Positions 11,616 through 22,391 of a stretch of 64,000 nt of DNA are shown here, piece by piece (the first letter of the stretch is position 1; each line of letters opens with the position of its first letter). The DNA lies in contig JADNRZ010000029.1 in NCBI GenBank assembly GCA_015501605.1, positions 372,001-436,000 on the forward strand, in the 5' to 3' direction. Made by a program: the position numbers and the translations under genes. The notes under the pieces were generated by a model. The model had not been told where the DNA came from and made no database searches. It saw nothing but the letters and a program-made list of their open reading frames with translations. The stretch is from Panaeolus papilionaceus (Eukaryota > Basidiomycota > Agaricomycetes > Agaricales).

Positions 11616-12769
11616 ATGGAGCCAAAGCCTAATGATCAAACGCATAATCCAGACTCGAAGATAGGGAATCGAGGAAGGGTCTGGTTCGACGATGGCAACA
11701 TTGTTCTTCGAGCGGAAAATCAAGAGTTTCGGGTTCATCGATCACTCCTCACGCGATGTTCTTCGGTTTTCAAGGATATGTTTTTGTTGCCACAGCCACC
11801 AACTGACACTGCTATCGACTCAACAGTCGATGGAATCCCAGTCGTGCAATTACAGGACTCAGCAGATGATTTAACATGCCTTCTTTCCGCGATCTATGAT
11901 CACCCGTGAGCACTTTGTAACCAATACTTCGCTGAACTGCCTCACATAGCTTACTTTTACTCAGGAATTCTGGTGCAAGTCCCACAGCTGATATAGTCCC
12001 AGTGTCATTCTCCGTCGTATCACCACTTCTTCGACTCGGTCACAAATACGACATCCCCCATCTTCGAGACAACTCCTTGGATCGTCTACGCAAGGAATAC
12101 GCCCCATCCGACTACAAATCTCTAAATTTGGGAGACTTCATCTATCTAGTACACCACACAGGCATCGCATTCGACGTTGTCAATTTGTTCAATGACGAAA
12201 GAATAATCTCTGCCCTACCGCTCGCCCTCTATGAAGTGATCGCTCATAACACAACAGTACGTGTATACCTATCTTCGGCATTACTCTTGGCCCATCGCAT
12301 CTTAATGCACACCCCAAACTTTAAATAGGACGTAGTCTTTGATGGCATTGACCGTGACGACGGTACGAGGGCAGCGCTTCCACAAACTCTCATACGCAGC
12401 TGCATTTTGGGGAAAGAAAAGCTCGTTGCGATGTTATCTGAGGTCGTGTTTGAGTGGCTTCTAGGCGATGACGATGACCCCTTCGATGCCTTCTGTTGCG
12501 GTTCATCGGCAAAAAGGTGCAAAAAAGGCTTTCAAAGTCTGAAAAAACGCATCTGGAACCCGCGACCCGACATCACTTTCGCTTTAGCGTACAACTGGGA
12601 TCATATCACAGGATTTATTAAGGAGGATGGCCACTCGATATGTGACGATTGCGCGAAGGAGGGGAGGGAGTCTACCGAAGCAGGACAAAGAGCTGTGTGG
12701 AGGGCACTCCCTTCTGTCTTCGGTTTTGGCTCCTGGGATGATGTGAAGCGGATGGAGCGTCAGTGGTGA
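11616..12769 (+). CDS. BTB/POZ domain protein 1 (solitary copy)
   Basis: Exons 11616-11905, 11965-12256 and 12329-12769 give 340 aa in exact frame. The BTB fold, a protein-interaction module often found in cullin-3 adaptors and nuclear factors, begins with WFDDGNIVLRAE, followed by FRVHRSLLTRCSSVFKDMF. Exon 2 supplies the LLRLGHKYDIPHLRDN helical block and exon 3 a family-specific C-terminal part ending FGFGSWDDVKRMERQW. It carries the family's paired cysteines (FCCGSSAKRC and ICDDC) but lacks the usual His after the second pair. The N-terminus has no KKRK stretch, unlike most copies at 35-64 kb. Exon 2 (NSGASPTADIVPV) is closest to the copies at 43314 and 44912. Substrates or partners cannot be inferred. 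Confidence 0.88.
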
Positions 12770-13356
12770 CTCTAATTCAGCTTCGTATGTTTTCGAAAAA
12801 CAGGCCTAGGGGAGACGGGTGGCGAGATGACATAGTTGAGAATATGACTGAGGAAATACCGAAACCTATTACCGATTTTCGGTTGCCTAGCACGACGAAG
12901 GGGGGGGGGAATTCGTAATTGTCTTGGAATATTGTAGCATTGACCTATGTATGGCACCCTGCACCATGAATCCACATGCTGGTAGAGCATCTGGACTCGT
13001 CGTCGGATAAATCGCGGGAGAGGATGGGGGACAGAGACTAATTTTGAACCGCTGTGCCGTCCTGAACTCTTCCATCATGTCGATATTGGTATCTATAGGG
13101 ACGCGAGGTGAGCGTATCCCATCAGCGACTGGTGAGGAGCTTAGTTGCACAGCTATCCGCAGGATCAGGGTAAGGCAACCCCTGAGCTTTACGTGTGACG
13201 TTCGACGAGAGTGCAGCACTACAGCACCACTAGAAGTACAGGATCTAGACACAGTGAATCGACCATTGACATTGAGCGCACTCATGACTTGTTCAGCCAA
13301 TGAAAATGAAGAAAGCATATAAACTTTGCTTTGTGATTGATGTGTCTATATGTAAA
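12770..13356. other. Intergenic, no gene seen
   Basis: Lies between the 3' ends of the BTB gene and the lysozyme locus. Both frames listed by eye are short and unlike known families. A G-run of about 10 bases sits at 12901-12910. Confidence 0.3.
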
Positions 13357-14226
13357 TCAGCACGCCGGCAGAGCACCAGTGCTCGTAGCTGTTTGGAACA
13401 GCTTCACTTCCGCAGCCCTCCTATTCACGAGTCCCGGGAGCACCTGACCACCCGCCTGGTTCCACTTTGGCAGTTCCTGACCCGCAACAGTATTCGGCGC
13501 CTCGCCCGCATTAAGCCTCTTGATAAGCGACGAACTCGACACATTCCCGCACCCCACATTAAAAGCCCACGAAACAAGAGCTCCATACTGATTCGCATTC
13601 AGCCTAACCGACTTAGAAATATAATTAGTGACACATGTTCTGAACGTGGCCAAATCGGAGGTAAGAAGCGCCGTGGCGGTTGTGGTCGTGAGCGGGAACG
13701 AGTATGGCACTTCAGCGCATCCAGTGGTTTTGCAGAGGTGTCCGTAGCCGACTGTGGGGAGACCGATAGGGTCGGGAGCGGGTCGTGCGACGAAGCCTTC
13801 CTATTGCTTGATGAGGTTGATGGTGGCGGTGTTCACTGCGGGTGCGCTGCAGCTTGTCGAAGGGAGGCAGCAAGTGAAAGTAGATGGACCGGGACAGAGA
13901 CCTGTAATATGAATCATGGTTCAAAGTTAGTGGATCATTCCAGTTATACACTAAGTGAGGTTGGAAGCTAACATACCAGTTTGGGTACGGCCAGTGCTGC
14001 AGGTGTTGGTGAAGCGACATGTACCACCTGAGCCACACGATTTTGTGCAGCATCGAACGTCGGCTGGGTCGTTGGGGCAGTATCCAGCAGTGGATGTTCC
14101 TCCATCTGCGGAACATGAAGAAGTGGTTACACAAACACCTGGTTTGCTTCCTACGGTGCAAGCACCATTGAGGGCAGCTTGGACGTTTGTCACGGTGAGA
14201 ACAATAATAAGGATAGAGAGATACAT
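13357..14226 (-). pseudogene. Secreted GH24 (phage-type) lysozyme with in-frame stop
   Basis: Exons 14226-13977 and 13901-13357 (intron 75 bases) give 265 codons. A signal peptide (MYLSILIIVLTVTNVQA) precedes a cysteine-rich N-terminal domain (about residues 18-100, ten or more Cys) and then a GH24 muramidase domain: TINLIK, EGF (catalytic Glu), PTVGYGHLC and LVSWAFNVGCG. GH24 enzymes cleave bacterial peptidoglycan. The codon just before the catalytic EGF is TAG (13803-13801), which would stop translation ahead of the active site. The rest of the domain is undamaged, so the lesion is recent, a polymorphism, or a sequencing error. An intron removing the stop is not plausible because only about 37 bases are available and conserved residues would be lost. 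Confidence 0.85.
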
Positions 14227-14737
14227 TTTCTATGCTCTACGTGTCAAACGTTGGAGCTTTTTATGTACCAGTATTCTAATGTGAGGGACGAGAAAGCAGA
14301 TGTTCTCGGTTGTATTGCCATGTCATACCTTGTGCTTTGTGTGTGGATGTTCCATGTGCGTTGCGCTGATGAGAGTGCATGAGCCAGGCCTCAGATGACA
14401 ACTTTACACCCCCTAATTTAATTTAATCCTTGTCGTTCTATTCGCTCCCCAGAGTACCTTCACAGTCCACCATGCGGTTTAATTCATGATGGTGTTCGAA
14501 AGAAGTTTGGAATTTCAGCTTCTCTATTGATACATCAACAAATGCGAGCATCATGCACATATGGAATTTAATTACTTGCCACTGCGCCAAGAAATGTGCT
14601 CCCTAAATGTGCTTCTTTTCAAGCTAGAACTGCGATCCACGTTGATGATGTTCTAAATATAGTCGATCATGACGGAATACTTCGAACGCTAAGAGCTGAT
14701 AGTGTCAACAGTGTACCCGGGACCGTATACGCCCATC
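14227..14737. other. Intergenic, no gene seen
   Basis: Upstream of the lysozyme gene (minus strand), so it probably holds its promoter. No reading frame with recognisable features was found. Confidence 0.3.
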
Positions 14738-15404
14738 ACTATGGTGCGCCGCTTGCCCGAATATTATTTGAATTAAACTCTTCATGTATGCTCCTTACAC
14801 AAACTCCAACTCTGTATTTACAAGAGAAATTCATCTTAATTTGGAAGGTTGGTCAAACTTCGCAGGGCGCTTCCATGGAGGTTTCAAGCATATTGTGGGC
14901 GCTTGCATGAAAAGTAAAAACCATTCTTCATTATTTATCCAAACTTCAAAACATCTCTTGCGCGCTTACACAATTTAGCAGTAATTTTGCGCGCTTAATG
15001 GCTTGTATCACATGGGCTGTCCTTTAAGCGCTCTAATTATAGTTTAGAGATGAGTTTCTGTTGTATAAGCACTCAAAAAACATTTTGAAAACTTGACAAG
15101 CGCTGGTAGAATGTTTGGAAAACTCAAAGTACTCAAATAATGTTGACAAAATTCGAAAAGCGCCCGAAGAATGTTCGAAAACTTGAAAAGCGCACGAAAG
15201 ATGTTTCAAAAACTTGACAAGCGCCTGAGAGATGTTCGGGGAACATGTCAAGCGCTCGATAAATGTTTCAGAAATGTAGAAAGTGCCCAAGATAATTTTG
15301 AAGAACATTAAATTTGTCTGGTAAATCCAGAGTTAGAGTTTGTGTAACGAAAATACATGAAGAGTTTAAATGAAATAATATTCGGGCATGCGGCGCCCCA
15401 TAGT
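14738..15404. mobile_element. Foldback element with internal tandem repeats, 667 bp
   Basis: The ends are ACTATGG...CCATAGT. The two arms (about 14738-14850 and 15290-15404) are diverged inverted copies that share blocks such as GCCCGAATATTATTT, AAACTCTTCATGTAT and TTACACAAACTC. The interior has a tandem array (15067-15306) and, in the left half, inverse GGGCGCTT-type motifs. There is no coding capacity. On the right it interrupts a bestrophin-like reading frame after the codons SKSLA. Confidence 0.75.
15067..15306. repeat. About eight tandem 30-31 bp degenerate repeats
   Basis: Units begin AAGCGC and contain GATGTT and ACTTGAC near the end. Starts are at about 15067, 15098, 15128, 15158, 15188, 15219, 15250 and 15280. 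They are contiguous without spacers, so this is a minisatellite inside the foldback element. Confidence 0.8.
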
Positions 15405-15762
15405 CGGCCAGGGACTTCGAAGTCACCATGATGTTCGTCCACAACTGCCTTCCTTCCTGGTATCTCTCATATGCGGTAGAAGTTCTGAAGGAGATAACCA
15501 AGCCTAGGACAATTCCCAGCACTGTCATCAGTTGGTTGGAGACTCCCAAAGAAATAGAGGTCCCAGCAGATACGCCACTAACCACTAGAAAGTATGCATG
15601 GGTTATAATCAGATCCACAGTAATGACACGAATGGGAAACCTTCGGTACTCACCGATTGACACGAAAGTAAAAAACAGAACCTGCAAGCATATGTCGTCG
15701 ACAACTGTTGCTTGCAGTTTTCGCCATGTCCATCGGCAGTAGATTAAAGAATTTCCAGCCAT
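15405..15762 (-). pseudogene. Bestrophin-like anion channel, 5' part only
   Basis: ATG at 15762; exon 15762-15654, intron 15585-15653 (GTGAGT...CTAG, 69 bases), then exon 15584-15405. The product resembles the bestrophin/UPF0187 family, chloride channels with several membrane helices: a hydrophobic segment LQVLFFTFVSI, LGIVLGLVISFRTSTAYERY, and the hallmark EGRQLWTNI before SKSLA. The match stops exactly at the foldback element, and the expected remaining two thirds of the protein is not found on its far side. The frame continues into element sequence until 15268, giving a nonsense tail. Inactive by inference. Confidence 0.75.
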
Positions 15763-16225
15763 TTCTACGACAAGTACAGATACTCATCCGAGCTATCAGC
15801 TCGGGGAACCCAGATGCTTCTAAGCTCGCATCAGCCGAGGCTGTTCAAAGCAATGACATGAATGGAAGACAAGACGTTTAGCGCTAATCAACATTCAAGA
15901 GCGCACACCTGAGAAATACACGAGAGGTTCAAGCTACAGATGAGATCCGAAACTCCCGATATTATTAGGATTTGGCTGTGCGTGTGGCCATCTTTTATAT
16001 CTCTTCTTACAAGACGCAGTGAACGGAGGTGGTTCTTCCATCGATATAGGGCGTCAATTGGCGCCGTAAACTTAGGCATCATCTTGAAGACCGCCTTGGT
16101 CTTTTGTTAGGCTGAGCGAAGTTTGGTCGAGAGGTCAAAGTTTATGGTGGATTAGGGGTACCTGGTCGTGAAAATTGTCCATCTTCCATCCGGACGAAAG
16201 ATGCGGAGCTCTAAATCACCCTACA
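15763..16225. other. Intergenic, no gene seen
   Basis: Promoter side of the bestrophin remnant and 3' side of the dienelactone hydrolase gene. No supported feature. Confidence 0.3.
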
Positions 16226-17321
16226 CTAAGCAGGAAGCGTCTTCGCGAACCAATTTACGATTTGATCACATGCCCCCTCATAGCCAACTTTGTGGTCGGG
16301 ATTCTTTAAGTTTGGTCTTGAGGCAAAGCCATGAGTTGTACCTGCGACGTATATCAATGAGCCGTAAAATACTTGCTAACTGGACCCAATCAATGATGTA
16401 CCTTTGTAAACCTTGAACTCGTATTCGATGTAATCGCTCTTTCCTGTGCGAGCAGCAAAAATCGCCTCGGATTGGTCCCGCATGGAGTTAGAGAATGACA
16501 TATCATCTTGAATATAGAGCAATGTCAGCTTCTTCAGAGCAGCATTCGAAACTTCTAAACATACCCTCTGCGCAGACCCATGAACTTGGAACCTTGATGG
16601 CCCTAACCTCGTCCAGGGTAAGGCGGCCAGGGTGACAAATCACGACGCTCTGTACTTTACCAGACCCACCGAAGCGTATACTTGCAGACCCTCCGTAGCA
16701 GTAACTGTTTGTGCCATGAGCATGAAGACACGTGGAGATTTGGCGAAGCTTACCCCACGACCCCGATACTTTCATACTTCTTCTGAGTCTTGATCAGATC
16801 AATGAACTGTAGCATTTAGTGAATCATTGGCTCGGCACATGAGATGGAGTGGCTAAGGAGACTTACAGAACTCACTCGTTTATCCACAACCGACGGTCTG
16901 TTGCGAACAACCACTGGGATAGACGGAATAATGGTAAACAGGAGCTTCAACCATCCCAAGAACCCTGGACGTTGACCTGGTTTGTCTGGGAGCTCCATCG
17001 CAGTATGGGAGAATAGAGGTTCCCCTGTATCAGTCACAATGTTATCCGTCATTAGCAAGCCTGTGCATTGGATGAATAGTACGAGCCTGCAAAATAGTCC
17101 GGAATCCAAACATCACATCCCACCCTCTTCGCAAGAGTGTCTGCTATTATCTTGCAGTTCTTCAATGGCATTCCAAAGGCGTCAGTAAGTAGCAAAATAG
17201 TGCGCTTTGAAGATGCTTCTTCAGGTCCTGGCGCAAGATAAGCTCCATGGAAGTCAGGGAGGATCTGTCCTTCTGGCTCTCCGGACAACAGTCCCCCATC
17301 CTTACACTGTGGGCAGGCCAT
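16226..17321 (-). CDS. Dienelactone hydrolase family protein, copy 1
   Basis: An alpha/beta hydrolase of the DLH family, which uses a Cys-Asp-His triad to hydrolyse lactones and related esters. ATG at 17321 gives MACPQCKDGG, matching the start of the paralog at 23645. The order is TILLLTDAFGMPLKN, VWIPDYFAG, the nucleophile YCYGG (Cys), WVCAEGDD, and the C-terminal THGFA (His). The frame ends with TAG at 16228-16226. The first intron (17086-17025) appears to have a GC donor (GCTCGT) with a GCTAATGAC branch-like sequence; aligning with copy 2 supports this. If that splice is wrong, the gene would be frameshifted. Further introns follow IDLIK...GVVG, AEG and VYK. It points away from copy 2, with the TPP enzyme between them. 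Confidence 0.85.
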
Positions 17322-17529
17322 GGTTATCTGGCTCGAAAATGTCGTTGAAGGGAAAGGTATGGATGGGGTCGACCTGAATTCATGTGCTATAAATGGTGCA
17401 TTCAACACGCAGTCAGGGTTTTGTACTTCAGGGCGGTCTGGCTGCTGAGTGGCAGATGGGAAAACCTTTGCGGCTGGTGCTGAACCGGACATTCCCATCA
17501 GCAAAAATGCGGGCGACAAGAATACTATG

Positions 17530-17577
17530 ACTGGGTAGAGATAGTGTCAACTGGGTAGGGATATGACTAACTGGGTA
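17530..17577. repeat. Three ACTGGGTA motifs at exact 20-bp spacing
   Basis: ACTGGGTA starts at 17530, 17550 and 17570. The intervening bases are similar (GAGATAGTGTCA / GGGATATGACTA). It lies about 210 bases upstream of the hydrolase ATG, so it is either a short tandem repeat or a binding-site cluster. Confidence 0.5.
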
Positions 17578-19780
17578 TTTCTGCCCCTGCCCTCTGCGTT
17601 CTCATCATCAGCCAGAGTTTGCCAGATATGCAAGTTCCTGCCAGGTTTCACACCGCAGCTGATATTGGCAGATATATGATTTTTAAACAGATATGTCGAC
17701 TGCGGTCTGTAATTTACATATCTGTTTAGCGAATTCAGACATCACTCAGATATGTAGCTTATCGGCTGGACTTCGGTACATTGTACAGAAATTCATCTCA
17801 TTGACTCTCGGCACAGTAGAATGGCATAAATCATGAATTGGAATATACTACCTACACAAATCGATACCGTACATGAGAAAGGACAAAGGAGCGAATGAAA
17901 ATAGGATAGATGAGTGGATTGTGATGTCAATGGGGGCGCAAGAGGATCTACTAGTCTACTAGAGAAGGGGAGGGGAACTATGCGACTCACCAGAGTAGCG
18001 TGCCAAAATTGGGTTCACCAGCGTTCCTATACCTGTTTGTATGCAAAATCAGAATTCGTCACAAAAAAACCGCATATATGCGCCTACTTTTGAGCAGAAC
18101 ACCTATAAGTCAGTCAAAACAGTGTATATGAGTCAAACGTTGCGCATACATTAGTATGAATAGACATACTAAAGCCCCTTCCACCATGTAAAACACCCAT
18201 CTTCCTCCGCAAGGAGCGCGATGGCAGATTCACGGGCGGCCGATGGACCTGGGTCCTGAATTGAGTCAATCGAGAGTCACACAGAAACTAGGGGCAGACG
18301 AGTTTGATATTGAGGCTGACGGCCTATTGTAGTTTCGGCAATACATGATTCAAGGTGTGATTGATAGTGGATACTTGAAAGAGAGGGGAGGATAGGGAAG
18401 GGGAGATGATGGTGGTAGGAGAGAGAAAGGGGTTCTTGAATTATTCGACGCGTTTCGGAAGTTGAAAGTGTCAGCGAACTCCGACTTTCAAACTCCGACA
18501 TAACGTCATTTGGGTAGCCTGTGGGTCGTGCTTGTGGTTGGCTTCCCAGTCAAGAGTTATTTACACGGCACCCTTAGGATTATACCCAACTTAGATCCTG
18601 CCCGTGAATCGGACATTGAATTGGGAGCCGAGGAATTAAGATGAGGAACAGGCAGCAACTTGAGCACGTACACTCTGGCATCGTAGCTTTGTAGTAGTAT
18701 GAGCATTTCACATACTTACACCATCGTTTAAATTTATTATGCATGATCAATTCTGGATGCTAAAGCGGTGGATCTGGAACTCGGAGTCACAAAGTCTGAT
18801 ACTTCAATGCGACGGTGAACGTTGAACCTTGGAACCTTTGCTCACAACTGTCACCTGTGGGTAATCTCAGTGACCCAGCACAACTGTGATCGAATTTCAG
18901 TTGATTGACATATATAGTACACACAGGTTGGTCTTTCGCGATCGACATATATCCCTTGTCCCTATCGAGATCTCGGCATTCCTCTGATCAGTCTGGATGG
19001 AATATCACAAATTTATCGAATATCCGTCTTGAATCTTGATGGAAGACAGGAAAGGCACATAAATACACATACCCTGTAGACGCCTGATGGATATAATGGT
19101 CGCAGATAGGCGCTGAATGGATATATAATATTCAGACAGTTATTGGCCAGATATGTCCAGTCCCCGAGCAGATATCTCCAGATCTGTGCTACATCGGCCC
19201 TCAATTTAACAGATATACTATTATCAGACTGCTTTCAATATATCTACACAGTATTCGTCCGTCACTGTTCAGATATGTGAAGCGGGGGTAGCTTCTTGAT
19301 GGATATGTCAAACAAATCCAGACATTGCGCAGATATGTGCAGCGTCAATTGACTTCACCCCAGGTATGTTGATAACTAATGTAAATATGATATATCTGGG
19401 TAATATCTGCTTTGTATGTAACAAATCCGGCGGGTATGATACATACACGGCGGATATAATGATTACTACCTGACATCGCATATTCTTGCTAGCAGCAATT
19501 TTGCTGATGCCGCTGACAAACGCCAATACAATTGGATTGACTCCGCTCAGAAGTTTACTCAGAAATTCCACGCCTTATCACGAATTTCCCTGATGAAGCT
19601 ATGTTTGTGGGAGTTGAGCGTATTTGACAAGCAGGCTCTCTGTCTTGAGAATTACGAACAACCGGATGTTTATTCACGCAATTCACCGAAGTGATGATGA
19701 GTCGAAGACAATCTCACCACAATAAAATTTGAATGACTACGACATGCGCTGAAACCTTGCAAGAGTCTAAAGCCCAAATG
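17578..19780. other. Non-coding stretch with two clusters of CAGATATGT motifs
   Basis: No credible gene in 2.2 kb. Variants of CAGATATGT (either orientation) cluster at about 17618-17755 (five occurrences) and 19148-19340 (six or more). Related GGATATAAT and ATATATC strings run to 19470. The interior lacks them. Two terminal motif clusters around a non-coding core are typical of a non-autonomous DNA transposon, but no terminal inverted repeat was found. A short frame at 19308-19571 (minus) is not recognised. Confidence 0.4.
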
Positions 19781-22048
19781 TTATATAGACTCGAGAACGC
19801 AGTCTAGAACGACACAGCGCTTTTCGTTCAGAACCTTCTGAATTGCATTTTCGATGCTTGTCTGAAGGACTGTCAATCGATTCTCTGGACCAGCCCTAGA
19901 ATCCCATTTCGATCCCCCCAATCTTTCACCCCATGCCCATCCCGACGAGGCGGCTACGGCAATTTGAGAGTAATCGGGTGTATCTGGACCAAACCCGACA
20001 GAGAGTCGATCTCCAGGCGCCCTGCTACCGTAACCACTGGGGTGAACTCCGAGCATCGAGGACTTCGGGGACTGATGAACGCCAGAGGCTATCGTCAACA
20101 TGTGATCGAATTGATAACGATAGCAAACCAACCTTCCATCCACCATTATTCAAGACTAGGGTCAGGAAAGGCTGAATATTGAAAGTCAACAGCGCTTCGA
20201 ATCAAATTTATGACAAGAAACCTGTGCGTACCGTTTCATAACGTCTCGCCATCCAGTATGCACTACTCGGTACACCAAACATAAACGAACCATCTCCTAC
20301 AATGAGCACGGTGAGCTCACGCGGCTTTGCCTTCCCCTTCTCCGCTAATATGGCGCCCACAGCGGCGCCCAAGCCCCAGCCCAATGATGACCCGCCCGAT
20401 GTCAAGACCTGTCCAGGGAATTCTGGACGTAGATGAGTCCACACAGAGGGATAGTTGCTAATCGACTCATTCAAAAACAATACGTTGGAACCTTTACTAG
20501 GTGTCGCCTTTTCGACAGCGAGCCTCAGAGCCCTGATTAAGTTTGGAACGGTAAAGGAAGGGGTGGGTTTCTCATTGACAGTGATGGAAGGTAGCAGGGT
20601 TTCCGCGGCCTCAGTCTCCGCAACGAGCCGCTCGTGATTGCTCCGAAGCACCAATCGGCGGGCCTCAATGTTGGCGGAAAGCCCAGAGGAAAAGGGCTTT
20701 ATGGCTTCTATTATTTGCTGAAGGGCTATACGTGCATCAGCCCTAAAGATTCCTGTCGCTGGTACATTCCAATACCCGACATTGAGCTTTAGCGGGTCAC
20801 CGCTATCTAAAAGAAAAACCTGAAGTCCGCGGCCCAGGTTGCTAGGTTCTTCACAGACAGGGATCCACGGATTTTCACATTCGATGGCAAGGATAACGTC
20901 GGCTTCGTGAACAGCAGGTAGGTGTGTGCTTTTAAACATGTATGTTGTTCCTGAATGGCTAGGATGCGAGAAGGGGATGTTCACGACAGATGGACATGTG
21001 TTTACCACAGGAATTGCCAGAACCTCTGCGAGTGTGAGGAGCTCTCCTACAGCGTCCAAGTCTCTTCCTAGGAAGGAAGTTACAATCACTGGCGAACGAG
21101 CGTCCAGCAAGGCAGAACCAATTCTAGAGGCATCTTTCAATGCGAATCAAGACTCATAGTGGGGAGTATTGTTGCCTAATGCAGATAGATCACATACCTA
21201 GAGGAGAAAGAGCACCAGGAGACACAACTGTCGGAGTAGCAGATGACTTTGCCGTTCGTAACTCCTTCCATGCCGCTTCTGATACAGGTTGTTCCATGAC
21301 CTCGCGACGTGCCCAGAGATAGATGGGTCCCTTTGGTTGGCTCATAGAACTAAAATCACAACCTGTTATATATTCACTCCCATTCAGTCACGAAAGTGAA
21401 TCATACATTTGGAAGGCCCTGTTCAGGGTATACTGTGCAGTTTGAGCAGAATTGACCTGAGCGGTATGTCGCATGTACTGACGGACAATGGCTGCTTGGT
21501 CAGGAATATCTACATGTCCAGAACATAATGAGTATTGAGTTGAGGCCGAAAACACCTTGAACAAACGATGCATACCTTGGAGCCACATAATCCATTCATT
21601 TCTCGCCCCTGCAATGGCGCCAGCATGTTCGCGCTCAGAACTTTGAGGTGAAGCGCCAGCAAAAATGATAACGGGACATCTACTTCGATCAACGTTGTGG
21701 ACTGCTCCCGCAAGTGCCTATAGGGGCCGCGAAAAATATTCACACTGAGATTAGATCCAGTCAAATGAGTAAGTGGGCTTCAGATTAGAAAGGCACCTGA
21801 GTTCCAACATCTACATGTACAATAACAGCAGCTGGGTGTCCCAGAACCTGTGCGTACCCCTGGGCTGCGCTCAGTGCCACCATCTCGTTGGGGCAGGTTA
21901 TAACCTCAAACGGGGTTTGTCCATCTTCTGATCTTTGTCTTTCCAGTTCCTCCAAGAAAGCTGGATGGTCGGAACCCCAGTTGACGAACAAATGTGTTAT
22001 CCCCAGGTGCTGAAGAGCCTGGAGAAATAGTGAAGTTGTGGTATACAT
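19781..22048 (-). CDS. Thiamine-diphosphate-dependent enzyme (acetolactate synthase / benzoylformate decarboxylase-like)
   Basis: ATG at 22048; exons include 22048-21797 and one starting 21717, then several more to TAG/TGA at 19781. The Pyr domain has the activating Glu in TCPNEMVALSAAQGYA, and ALAGAVHNVDRSRCPVIIFAG follows. The central domain starts near DASRIGSALLDARSPVIV. The TPP-binding motif is GDGSFMFGVPSSAYW, then, across an intron, PFLTLVLNNGGWK. All three domains of the family are present, so it looks functional. Such enzymes decarboxylate or ligate 2-oxo acids. It is less like housekeeping acetolactate synthase, because no mitochondrial presequence is evident (it starts MYTTTSLFLQALQHLG). 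Flanked on both sides by dienelactone hydrolases, which suggests a catabolic context but does not define the substrate. Confidence 0.88.
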
Positions 22049-22391
22049 AGAGTTTTTTACGATGAAGGAAGGAACGCAGGGAAGGATGGGTGCTTACTTA
22101 TCTGCTACCGGTACCGCTGATACGCTCGGTTCTTGATTTTACCAGAGCACCGTTCAGGTCCTTCCACTGAAAATCTAACAATCAGCTCTAAAATAGCACT
22201 TGACATGAGAAAGAAATGTCAATCCTGTGGTCGAAACCACCATGTGATGGGACATTGAGAACAACATCTTGTCGGCTGTCAGTGTCTGCATCTCAACTTC
22301 TCAAGCCCCTAACCGTATGGCTTTAGAGCTGGCAGCGCGGTCGCCGGACAGCTTCAATGATCATTCCAAGCATGGTGCGTTGCGGACCAGA
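22049..22391. other. Promoter side of the TPP enzyme
   Basis: Intergenic sequence between the TPP enzyme start and the transposon-like element. No other feature. The last six bases (ACCAGA, 22386-22391) are one copy of the element's target duplication. Confidence 0.35.

Noticed and set aside
13300..13971. 223-codon plus-strand frame
   Set aside because: Antisense to the GH24 lysozyme, which has a signal peptide, intron and catalytic motifs.
15067..15306. Regular ~31-bp repeats as a CRISPR-like array
   Set aside because: Units are contiguous and degenerate with no spacers, and lie inside an inverted-repeat element in a eukaryotic genome.
15033..15308. 91-codon minus-strand frame
   Set aside because: Translation of the foldback element's tandem repeats.
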